From contig NZ_LAVL01000019.1 of assembly GCF_001083785.1 (NCBI RefSeq), forward strand, positions 1-64,000: a DNA stretch of 64,000 nt. The letters run 5' to 3'. The stretch's first letter is position 1. Each line of letters opens with the position of its first letter. A model generated the notes under the pieces. It had not been told where the DNA came from and made no database searches. It saw only the letters and a program-made list of their open reading frames with translations. The translations under genes were made by a program, and so were the position numbers. This stretch comes from Nonomuraea sp. SBT364 (GTDB lineage: Bacteria > Actinomycetota > Actinomycetes > Streptosporangiales > Streptosporangiaceae). Shown in pieces: positions 41,502 to 49,700 of this stretch.

Positions 41502-41916
41502 CGCGGGCCTCCCCGCGCACGACGGGCCGGCGCCAGACGGCGACGAACTGCACGACGAGCGCGGCGACGGTCATCACGCCCAGCGGTACGTGCAGCCACA
41601 ACGCGCCGTCCAGGCCGGCGAAATACTGCACCGTCTCGGCCGCCACCACCGCCGCCGTGCCCAGGAACGGCCAGACCTGACGCAACCGTACCCAGACCAC
41701 GATCGCCACGATGAGCTGCGAATAGCCGATCGAGGTGACCACGTCGGCGCCGACGGCGTGCCAGTGCAGGCTGTCGTAGTCGCCGGTCAGATACACCCCG
41801 GCGAACACCGGCTGGCCGACGATCGCCACCAGGTGGGCGCTGACCACGGCCCGCAGCGTCCACCCCGAAGGTCTCGTCGCAGGCGTGGCCACGATCCCTG
41901 CTAGCTCAGTCTTCAT
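41494..41916 (-). CDS. Small four-helix membrane protein
   Basis: A 140-aa protein with four hydrophobic segments (AVVSAHLVAIVGQPVFAGVYL, SIGYSQLIVAIVVWVRL, FLGTAAVVAAETVQYFAGL, LGVMTVAALVVQFVAVW). Several His lie near membrane borders (HLV, HWHAVGAD, LHVPLG), compatible with heme or copper handling, but no family is recognised. It is the first gene of the operon with the multicopper oxidase and could help metal supply or electron acceptance; that is inference. Confidence 0.82.
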   Translation of the reverse strand: MKTELAGIVATPATRPSGWTLRAVVSAHLVAIVGQPVFAGVYLTGDYDSLHWHAVGADVVTSIGYSQLIVAIVVWVRLRQVWPFLGTAAVVAAETVQYFAGLDGALWLHVPLGVMTVAALVVQFVAVWRRPVVRGEARDA

Positions 41917-41931
41917 TGCCGTGACATTATG

Positions 41932-41980
41932 GCTTCAAGGTTATCTTGTCTAAGATTTATATTGCTATGACGTTATGCTC
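41932..41980. promoter_or_regulatory. Direct repeats in the LysR/oxidase divergent promoter
   Basis: TGACATTATGGCT (41932-41944) and TGACGTTATGCTC (41968-41980) are near-identical direct repeats 36 bp apart, bracketing an AT-rich core with TTATCTTGTCTAAGAT-like promoter sequence. They are candidate LysR binding sites. Confidence 0.6.
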
Positions 41981-41991
41981 ATGGAGGCATG

Positions 41992-42936
41992 ATGGAGCTG
42001 AACTCGCTCAGGCAGTTCCTGGTGGTGGCCCGGCTGGAGCACCTCAGCCGGGCGGCGGACGAGCTTCATGTCGCCCAGCCGTCGCTGAGCCGTACCATCA
42101 ACCGGCTGGAGACCGAGCTCGGCACGCCGCTGTTCGACCGGAGCGGCCGGCTCCGGCTGAACGACCTGGGCAAGCTCTTCCGCGATCACGTCGAGCGTTC
42201 CCTCGGCGAGCTCGACGCGGGCCGGCGCGCCGTCGCCGAGGCGGCCGGCGAGGGCCTGGGCGCCGTGCGCCTGGCCTCGGAGACCTTCCTCACCCTCACC
42301 GGCCCGCTGGCGGCCTACAAGCGAGCCCATCCCGCCGTCGAGATCCAGCTCCACTGGTCGCCGGCCGAGGACATGGCCCGCCGCCTGCGGGCCCAGGACG
42401 TCGACCTGTGTGTCGCCTCGCAGCCGATCCACGCCGACGGCCTGGAGTCCGTCCAGTTGTTCGAGGAGGCCGTGGGGGTGGGCACGCCACTCGATCACCC
42501 GCTGGCGGGCCGTACTTCCGTCAGCATCGACGAGCTCGCCGGCCAGCCCTTCGTCACCGCCCGCAAGGGGCACTGGATACGCCGGCTGCATGATCGGCTC
42601 TTCGCCGCGAGGGGCCTCACACCGAAGATCGTCTGCGAGAGCGACGAACCCACCGCCATCGCGAGCCTGATCAGCGCCGGGCTCGGCATCGGTCTGGTCC
42701 CCGCCTTCGCCCGCCGCGGCACCGCCCGCGTCCCCGGCGCCTGGATCGCCGTCGACAGCCCCGACTGCCGCCGCACGGTCACCCTGTACTGGGGTGCCGG
42801 CAGCCACCTGACCCCGGCCGCCCGCCTGATGCGCACCACGATCACCGGCTGGGACTGGAGCGCCGGCTCCGACCTCACAGCCCTCCCGCCCACGCTCGGC
42901 TCGCCGTCCTCGGCAGCGGCTCCACCCGGCGCCTGA
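41992..42936 (+). CDS. LysR-family transcriptional regulator
   Basis: A 314-aa LTTR. The HTH is FLVVARLEHLSRAADELHVAQPSLSRTINRLETELGTPLF, followed by a substrate-binding domain with VRLASETFLTLTGPLAAYK and LISAGLGIGLVPAF. Two adjacent ATG codons (41989 and 41992) follow GGAGG; the second has better spacing. It is divergent from the membrane-protein/oxidase operon and is its likely activator. Inducer unknown. Confidence 0.92.
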   Translation: MELNSLRQFLVVARLEHLSRAADELHVAQPSLSRTINRLETELGTPLFDRSGRLRLNDLGKLFRDHVERSLGELDAGRRAVAEAAGEGLGAVRLASETFLTLTGPLAAYKRAHPAVEIQLHWSPAEDMARRLRAQDVDLCVASQPIHADGLESVQLFEEAVGVGTPLDHPLAGRTSVSIDELAGQPFVTARKGHWIRRLHDRLFAARGLTPKIVCESDEPTAIASLISAGLGIGLVPAFARRGTARVPGAWIAVDSPDCRRTVTLYWGAGSHLTPAARLMRTTITGWDWSAGSDLTALPPTLGSPSSAAAPPGA

Positions 42937-42980
42937 AGGGGACGCCCGGGAAGTCGCCGAAGGGCCTCGTTCCGGCGGGA

Positions 42981-43739
42981 CTAGCGGTTGTAGAGCCTTC
43001 GCGCCCACAGGTAGCCGATCGCCGCGATGACCGCGCTCCAGGCGACCGCCTGCGCCAGGCTGGAGCCGGCCGGGCGGCCGTCGAGCAGGGCGCGCAGGGT
43101 CTCGATGACGGGGGTGAACGGCTGGTTCTCGGCGAACCACCGCAGCCCGGCCGGCATCGACTCGGTCGGGACGAAGCCGCTGCCCAGGAAGGGCAGCATC
43201 ATCAGCGGCATCGGCAGGTTGCTGGCCGTGGCGACGCTCTTGGAGACCAGGGCGAGCGCGACCGACAGCCAGGTGATGGCGAAGGTGAACAGGGCCAGCA
43301 CGCCGGCCACGCCGAGCCAGTCCAGCGGAGAGGCGGCCGGGCGGAAGCCGATCAGCAGGGCCGCCAGCGTCGCCACCGCGATCGCGATGAACGTCTGCAC
43401 CATCGCGCCGAGCACGTGCCCGGTGAGGACCGAGACGCGGGCGATGGCCATGGTCTTGAACCTGGCGATGATGCCCTCGGTCATGTCGGTGGCCACCGAG
43501 ATCGCGGTGCCCTGGGCGGCGGTCGCGACGGTCATGATCATGATGCCGGGGGTGAGGTAACCGACGTAGGCGGCGCGGTCGCCGCCGAGGCCCGCGCCCA
43601 TGGTGCCGCCCAGGACGTAGACGAACAGCAGCAGGAACACCACGGGGAGGGCGGCGAACATGATGATCAGCGACGGGTAGCGCCAGATGTGCCTGACCTG
43701 GCGGCGCAGCATCGTCGCCGAGTCGGTGATCGCTCTCAT
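42981..43739 (-). CDS. ABC-2 type drug exporter permease (DrrB-like)
   Basis: A 252-aa permease with six helices in the ABC-2 layout: RQVRHIWRYPSLIIMFAALPVVFLLLFVYVLG, TPGIMIMTVATAAQGTAIS, MTEGIIARFKTMAI and LPMPLMMLPFLGSGFVPTESMPAGLRWFAENQPFTPVIETLRALL. The DrrB/daunorubicin-type family is recognisable. Its start overlaps the ATPase stop (ATGA). It exports a hydrophobic compound with the adjacent ATPase. Confidence 0.92.
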   Translation of the reverse strand: MRAITDSATMLRRQVRHIWRYPSLIIMFAALPVVFLLLFVYVLGGTMGAGLGGDRAAYVGYLTPGIMIMTVATAAQGTAISVATDMTEGIIARFKTMAIARVSVLTGHVLGAMVQTFIAIAVATLAALLIGFRPAASPLDWLGVAGVLALFTFAITWLSVALALVSKSVATASNLPMPLMMLPFLGSGFVPTESMPAGLRWFAENQPFTPVIETLRALLDGRPAGSSLAQAVAWSAVIAAIGYLWARRLYNR

Positions 43740-44677
43740 CGGGAGGGCTCCTTGGTCAGGGTGAGGAAGACGTCGTCCAGGTCGGGGCCGTGCACGGTGA
43801 GCTCGGCTACCTCGACGGCCTGGCTGTCCAGCCGTTCCAGAAGGTTCTTCAGCGTCCTGACGCCGCCCGTGCCGGGGATCTGGACGGTCAGCGTCGCGTC
43901 GTTGCGCGAGGTGGCGCCGACGTGCGGGGCCGCCCTGCGATAGCCGTCGGCGTCGGCGAAGCGCACGGAGATGTGGCCGCCGGGGACCAGCCGCTTGAGC
44001 TCCTGCGGGGTGCCCTCGGCCACCAGTTCGCCCTGGCTGAGCAGGGCGATGCGGTCGGCGAGTTCGTCGGCCTCCTCCAGGTACTGGGTCGTCAGGAAGA
44101 TGGTCACGCCGTCCTGCTCGACCAGGTCCCTGACGATCTGCCACATGGTGCGGCGGCTGCGCGGATCCAGTCCGGTGGTCGGCTCGTCGAGGAAGATGAG
44201 CCTGGGGGTGCCGACCATGGTCATGGCGAGGTCGAGCCGGCGGCGCATGCCACCCGAGTAGGCGGCGGCCGGCTTGCGCGCGGCGTCGGTGAGGTCGAAG
44301 CGCTCCAGCAGTTCGCGGATGCGCGCGCGGCCCGCCGTTCGGCCGAGGTGGAGCAGGTCGGCCATGAGCCGCAGGTTCTCCTCGCCGGTGAGCAGGGAGT
44401 CCACGGCGGAGAACTGGCCGGTGACGCCGATCGCGGCGCGTACCTTGTCGGGCTCCTCGGCCAGGTCGTGCCCGGCCACCCGGATCTCGCCGGCGTCGGC
44501 CTTGACCAGGGTGGACAGGATCTGCACGGTGGTCGTCTTGCCGGCGCCGTTGGGGCCGAGCAGGGAGAAGACCGTGCCCTGCGGGATGGTGAGGTCGATG
44601 CCGTCCAGGACGCGGTGCGAGCCGTACGACTTGCGCAGGCCGGTCACGGAGATGGCGGGGTTCGTGCCGGTCGGCAT
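43736..44677 (-). CDS. ABC exporter ATPase (DrrA-like)
   Basis: A 313-aa ATPase: Walker A GPNGAGKTT, Q-loop VTGQFSAVDSLLTGEENL, signature YSGGMRRRLDLAM, Walker B LIFLDEPTTGLDP, and a C-terminal DrrA-type extension. ATG 44677 lies five bases after the P450 stop, so P450, ATPase and permease form one operon. By family it powers efflux of an antibiotic-like molecule. Confidence 0.94.
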   Translation of the reverse strand: MPTGTNPAISVTGLRKSYGSHRVLDGIDLTIPQGTVFSLLGPNGAGKTTTVQILSTLVKADAGEIRVAGHDLAEEPDKVRAAIGVTGQFSAVDSLLTGEENLRLMADLLHLGRTAGRARIRELLERFDLTDAARKPAAAYSGGMRRRLDLAMTMVGTPRLIFLDEPTTGLDPRSRRTMWQIVRDLVEQDGVTIFLTTQYLEEADELADRIALLSQGELVAEGTPQELKRLVPGGHISVRFADADGYRRAAPHVGATSRNDATLTVQIPGTGGVRTLKNLLERLDSQAVEVAELTVHGPDLDDVFLTLTKEPSR

Positions 44678-44682
44678 CGCGC

Positions 44683-45888
44683 TCAACCCCGGTCCCAGGT
44701 GACGGGCAGGGCGGTCACGCCGTAGACCAGCGTGGGGTCGGTGCGCAGCGGCACCTCGTCCGCCGGTACGGCGAGCCGCAGCGTCGGGAACCGGGCGAGC
44801 AGCGCGGGGAAGGCGACGCGCATCTCGACGCGGGCCAGTTGCTGGCCGAGGCACTGGTGGATGCCGTGGCCGAAGGCCAGGTGCCCGGTGGCCGAGCGGC
44901 GCAGGTCGAGCGTGTCGGGGTCGGGGAACTTCGCCGGGTCCCGGTTGGCGGCGTTGACCGCGACGATGACCGTGTCGCCGGCCTTGAGCCGCCTGCCGCC
45001 GAGCTCGACGTCCTCCAGGACCCCGCGCATGCCGAGCGAGGCGATGGACAGGTAGCGCAGCAGCTCCTCCACGGACTTGTCGGCCAGGCCGGGGTCGTGG
45101 CGCAGGGCGGCGAGCTGCGCCGGGTTCCGCAGCAGGGCGAAGGTGCCGAGCGCGAGCATGTTGGCGGTGGTGTCGAGCCCGGCGCCGAGCAGGAAGGCGG
45201 CCACGCCGCCGAGTTCCTCGTCGGTCAGGTCACCCCCCGTGGCCAGGTCGCTGAGCAGGTCGTCGGTCGGCTCGGCGCGCTTGGCGACGGCGAGGTCGCG
45301 CAGGTACGCGCTGAGCTGGGCGAAGGCCTCGTACTGCGCCTGGGCGGCCTCGCCTTCCGACAGCGTCCGCGTCTGCTCCTGGAACCGCTCGCGGTCCTCG
45401 TACGGCACGCCGAGCAGCTCGCAGATCATGAGGGCGGGGACGGGCTGGGCGAAGATCTGGACGAGGTCGGCGGGCGGCCCCTGCCGCTCCATCGCGTCGA
45501 GCCGCTCGCGGGTGATCTCGGCGACCCGTTCGGTGAGCAGGTTCATCCGCCGGACGGTGAACTTGCCCATCAGCAGCTTGCGGAACCGGGTGTGCTGGGG
45601 CGCGTCCATGCCGCTCAGGTCGCCGGCGGGCGCGGGCGGCAGGTGCCCGCCCATCTGCGGGTGGTACTGGGTCTCGTAGCGGGAGCTGAAGCGCGGGTCG
45701 GCGAGGATCTGCCGGACCAGCGCGTAATCGGTGATCAGCCAGACGCCGGGAGCGCCTTCGGGCGCGGCCAGGCGGGCGACCGGCTGCCCGGCGCGCAGGG
45801 CGGTGACCTCGGGGGCCGGGTCGAAGGGACAGCCGGGCGCGCGGTCCAGGGACGGGGAGACCGTGTCGCGATAGTACGTGTTTGACAT
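44683..45888 (-). CDS. Cytochrome P450
   Basis: A 401-aa P450. The heme loop FGHGIHQCLGQQ has axial Cys346. The I-helix motif is AGLDTTAN, with Asp replacing the usual acidic Glu, a conservative change. It is first in the operon with the DrrAB-like exporter, suggesting oxidative tailoring or detoxification coupled to efflux. ATG 45888 overlaps a TGACATGTCA palindrome and has no Shine-Dalgarno; the promoter immediately upstream predicts a leaderless transcript. Confidence 0.93.
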   Translation of the reverse strand: MSNTYYRDTVSPSLDRAPGCPFDPAPEVTALRAGQPVARLAAPEGAPGVWLITDYALVRQILADPRFSSRYETQYHPQMGGHLPPAPAGDLSGMDAPQHTRFRKLLMGKFTVRRMNLLTERVAEITRERLDAMERQGPPADLVQIFAQPVPALMICELLGVPYEDRERFQEQTRTLSEGEAAQAQYEAFAQLSAYLRDLAVAKRAEPTDDLLSDLATGGDLTDEELGGVAAFLLGAGLDTTANMLALGTFALLRNPAQLAALRHDPGLADKSVEELLRYLSIASLGMRGVLEDVELGGRRLKAGDTVIVAVNAANRDPAKFPDPDTLDLRRSATGHLAFGHGIHQCLGQQLARVEMRVAFPALLARFPTLRLAVPADEVPLRTDPTLVYGVTALPVTWDRG

Positions 45889-45925
45889 GTCATGAAAGCT
45901 ACGTTGCCTTCAAAATAATTGTCAA
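45882..45925 (-). promoter_or_regulatory. P450-exporter promoter and start-site palindrome
   Basis: On the minus strand TTGACA (45925-45920), 18 bases, TAGCTT (45901-45896), eight to nine bases before ATG 45888. A perfect 10-bp palindrome TGACATGTCA covers the start codon region, a possible operator. Confidence 0.65.
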
Positions 45926-46000
45926 TCAACTGCCTAATGAAATAGCAGGTCAGCGCCGCAATATTGATGCGTTGACGATGGAGCTGAATGCTCCGAAACG

Positions 46001-46030
46001 TTGCAACTGGTTGGCGGCGAACGCAATAAT
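46001..46030 (+). promoter_or_regulatory. Putative promoter of the HTH regulator
   Basis: TTGCAA (46001-46006) and AATAAT (46025-46030) are 18 bases apart; the -10 ends six bases before ATG 46037, consistent with a leaderless mRNA. The region between this and the P450 promoter is AT-rich (45890-46000) and holds several GTTG/CAAC half-sites. Confidence 0.55.
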
Positions 46031-46036
46031 GCCGGC

Positions 46037-46732
46037 ATGCCAGGAGGAAGGTTGACCCAGCAGGACCGTCAGCGCATCTCGGCCGGGCTCGCCCAGGGGC
46101 TCTCCTATGCCGAGATCGCCAAGCGGCTCGACCGTCCCACCTCGACGATCAGCCGGGAGGTGGGCCGCAACGGCGGCCCCGGCGACTACCGGCCCGACCG
46201 GGCGCACCGGGCGGCGGAGCGGCGGGCGCGACGTGGCTCGCCCACTCCCCCGCCCCGGCCGCCCGGCGACATGGCGGGCATGGGGGGCATGGTGGGGAAG
46301 GTGGAAGGCGATGTCATCGAGATGGCGGTCGGGATGGGACTGCCGAGGATGATGGCGCGGGTGCTCATCGCCCTGTGGGTGAGCGACGACGGCAGGCTCA
46401 CCGCGGCCGAGCTGGCACGCCGGCTCGGCGTCAGCCCGGCCTCGGTCTCCACGGCCGTGGCCTATCTGACCCAGCAGGGGCTGATCAGGCGCGAGCGCGA
46501 TCCGCGGCGGCGGCGCGACATCTACGTGGTCGACGAGGACGCCTGGTACCACTCGGTGGTGACCAGCGCCCGGCAGTCGCTGGAGGCCGCGGAGATCACC
46601 AAGGCGTCGGCGGAGACGTTCGGGCTCGGCACGCCCGTGGGGCGCAGGCTGGCCCGGGGCGCGGCGTTCCTGGAGCAGATCAGCCTCGAGATGCTGGAGT
46701 CGACCGAACGCTGGCGCCATCTCCTGTCGTGA
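46037..46732 (+). CDS. HTH regulator with IS30-like N-terminus and GbsR/MarR-like C-terminus
   Basis: A 231-aa protein. The N-terminus (RLTQQDRQRISAGLAQGLSYAEIAKRLDRPTSTISREVGRNGG) is an IS30/HTH_38-type helix-turn-helix. After a Pro-rich linker a second winged-helix domain (LTAAELARRLGVSPASVSTAVAYLTQQGLIRRERDPRRRRDIYVVDED) is of GbsR/MarR type. Start: ATG 46037, possibly leaderless, or TTG 46049, which has AGGAGG directly before it. It is divergent from the P450/DrrAB operon and likely represses it. Two DNA-binding domains in one chain is notable. Confidence 0.85.
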   Translation: MPGGRLTQQDRQRISAGLAQGLSYAEIAKRLDRPTSTISREVGRNGGPGDYRPDRAHRAAERRARRGSPTPPPRPPGDMAGMGGMVGKVEGDVIEMAVGMGLPRMMARVLIALWVSDDGRLTAAELARRLGVSPASVSTAVAYLTQQGLIRRERDPRRRRDIYVVDEDAWYHSVVTSARQSLEAAEITKASAETFGLGTPVGRRLARGAAFLEQISLEMLESTERWRHLLS

Positions 46733-46739
46733 CCAGCCT

Positions 46740-46774
46740 GTCCCGCCGGGCCGGTCGGCCCGGCCCGGCGGGAC
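46740..46774. terminator. Perfect 15-bp stem-loop between convergent genes
   Basis: Arms 46740-46754 and 46760-46774 are exact inverted repeats with a 5-base loop, between the regulator stop and the convergent RHS gene end. No T-tract. Confidence 0.8.
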
Positions 46775-46781
46775 GGCGCTT

Positions 46782-49700
46782 CTAGTCCGGGCCGCCGCGC
46801 GGCCGGAAGACCTGCCAGAGGAACCACAGGACGGTCCGGCCCTTGCTGCCGCGCGGGGTGTCCGCCTGCGGCTTCTTGCTGGCCGGGCTGTGGCCGGTGC
46901 CCTGGTCGGGGATCAGCTCCGACTCGCGGCGGGCGGCCTGACTGTACGACCTCAGCTCGTCGGGATCGTAGCGCCGCACTCCCATCTGCTCGTCGATCGA
47001 GCGTCTCTGCGCGTCGGACAGCCCCTTGCGCTGCTGGACCTGGTTGTTGTTCGACGGGTTGCGCTGGGCCTTGGGCGGGTTCGTCCGCTGTTGTGCCCGG
47101 CGTGTGGTGGGCCGGTGGTTCGGTCGCGCGCTGGCCGGTTTCGGCCGTCTGGTGACGGCTCGCCTGACCGCGGCCCTGGCCTTGGCGCGCGCCGCCGAGG
47201 CCCTGGCCCGCGCGGCGGCGGCTCTGGCCCGTGCCGCAGCCGCCCGCCGCTTGGCCGCCGCGGCGGCCGCCTTCTTGGCCTTCTCGATGGCCTTGCGCCT
47301 GGCCTCGGCCGCGGCCCGCTTCTTGGCCTGCGCGGCCGCCCGCTTCCTGGCCGCCTCCAGGGCCTTGCGCCGGGCGATCTCCGCCGCCTTGCGCCGCGCC
47401 GCCTCCAGGGCCTTGCGGCGGGCGATCTCGAGCGCCTTGCGCCGCGCCGCCGCGATGGCCGCCCGCCGGGCCGCCGCCTGCAAGGCGATCCGCAGCGCGA
47501 TGCCGGCCGCGAACCAGAAGAGCTGCCCGTCTGGGTCGGTCATGGAGGCCGGGTTGTTGTTGGCGTAGGCGTACCCGTTCATCTGCTGCGGGTCGCCCTC
47601 GTCGATGACCGGGTCCACCGACAGGAACCGGCCGGTCGACGGGTCGTACTCGCGGGCGCCCAGATGCACGAGCTTGGTCGTCGGGTCCACGGTCCCGCCG
47701 ACGAAGCCCCGTTCGCCCGGCCACCATGGCGGTGGCGCGCCCCGGTCGGTGCCGAACGGCGTCTGCCTGCGGATCGCCAGCGCGCCGCTGGCGGCGTCGA
47801 CAGCGGCATGGGCGGTGCCGTGGTGGTCACCGGCGAAGAAGTACACCTTGCCCTCGGACGTACGGATCGCGACCGCGTCGCCGTTGACCGTGTAGTAGCG
47901 GGTGCCCGCCACGGTCTGGCCTGCGTGGTCGAGCCGCAGTTCCATGTCGTCGACGTACAGGGTGGTGTCCGTCGGCGTCTTGCGGATCAGCCGGTCGCCG
48001 TCGGCGTCGTAGACGAACGACGTGGTCTTGCCGGCCTCGGTCACCGACTCCAGGTTGCCCTCGGCGTCCCAGGTCAGCCGCTGCTCGGAGCCGCCGAGCC
48101 GGCGCACGGTCACGTTGCCCGCCGCGTCGTACTCGTAGGAGGACGCCGCCTCGGTCACCGCCCCGGTGGGCGTGACCGAGGCGAGCGCGTGCGGCCGGGC
48201 CCCGCCCGCCGCCGGGTAGGCGTAGTCGCGCACGCCTTCCGCGCGGCCGCCGAAGGCGTGGTGGGTCTCCTTCGTGCGGTTGCCGGTGGCGTCGTAGGCG
48301 TAGCTGGTGGCGTACGGCGCGGCGCCGCCGATCAGTTCGGAGCGCGGCTGCCCGGCGGCGCAGTCGTCGGTGGCCGTCCACGCCGAGGTCAGGCGGCGCA
48401 GGTGGTCGTAGGCGAAGCACTGGGTGTCGGCGTCGCGCCCCCGGTCGGCGATGCGGGTGACGTTGCCCGCGGCGTCGTAGGTGTAGCGCAGGTCCAGGTC
48501 GGAGGCGGTGGCGTTGTCCCGGTCCAGTTGCGACCTGATGAGCCTGCGGGTGCCCTCCTCGTGGGTGTAGGTCAGCCAGGTCTTGCGCGTGCCCGTGCTC
48601 AGCTCGTACTGCAGCGTCTCGCCCAGCTTGCCGTAGCGGGCGTCGGTGACGTACGAGGACAGGCCCTCGACCTGGCTGGGCTGGCGCAGCGCGTCGTAGC
48701 CGTAGGTGACGGTCTCTCCGGGGAGGCCGCCGGCCGCCGGGAACGTGATCGACTGGACCTGGTCGTCCTCGGTGTAGCGGGTGTTGAACGTGTACGTCCC
48801 GGCGAGCTTGCCCTCGCGCGCGGGGATCGTGACGCTCTGCCGCAGCGTGCGGTACTCACGGTCGATGGCCTCGATCCTGGCCGAGTACGCCTGGCCGTCC
48901 ACGTACCGGACGGTCTCGGCCAGGTGCCCCTTGGCCAGGGCGTCGTGCCGCCACTCGGCCAGCAGCGGCCCGGTGGCCGAGCCCTCGCGGGTCGAGGTCT
49001 TGCGCCCGAGCGCGTCGTAGGCGTGCACCAGGGTGCGGCCGCGGGCGTCGGTGCTGGACACCTCCTCGCCGACGTCGTTGAACACGCGGGTGGTGACGCC
49101 CTTGTCCGGGTCCTCGGTCTTGAACTCGCGGCCCCGCAGGTCGTAGTGGTGGCGCCACACGTTGCCCGCGGAGTCGGTCACCGAGGTGAGCCGCCCCGCC
49201 CGGTCGTAGGCGTACCGGGTGGTGTCGTGCTCACCGGCCGGGGTGGCGCCCTTGTACTGGCGCAGCTCCACGATCCGGCCCTCGGCGTCGGAGCGGACGC
49301 TCGTGGCGGTCTCGCCGGGCGCCGGGGTCACGTGCGCGGCGTCGGCCGAGCGCCGGACGGAGGTCTTCCACTTCTCCGCGCCCTTGACGCGGAAGCTCTG
49401 GGAGACCAGCTCGCCGGTCCCGTCGTAGGCGGACACGACCTGCCCGGCGACGTCGTCGTCGGAGACCGCGAACACGTCCGTCCCCGGGTCGCCGGTGGCG
49501 TAGTAGCCCTCGTTGGCCTTGGCCACCTCGCCGATGGAGTTGTGGAAGGTGTCGGTGACGACCCGCCCGCCGCCGGGCGCGGGTTCCTGCGTCTGGCGCG
49601 GGCGCAGCAGGCCGTCGTAGAGCTCGTGGCTGACGATGTACTCGCCGTCGGCCGCGAACGTCCTGGTGGTGACGATGTTCGGGCCGTCGGTGCGGATCCG

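Noticed and set aside
42981..46732. P450 plus DrrAB and the distant SARP as a biosynthetic gene cluster
   Set aside because: No polyketide, peptide, terpene or RiPP core gene is present in the window.
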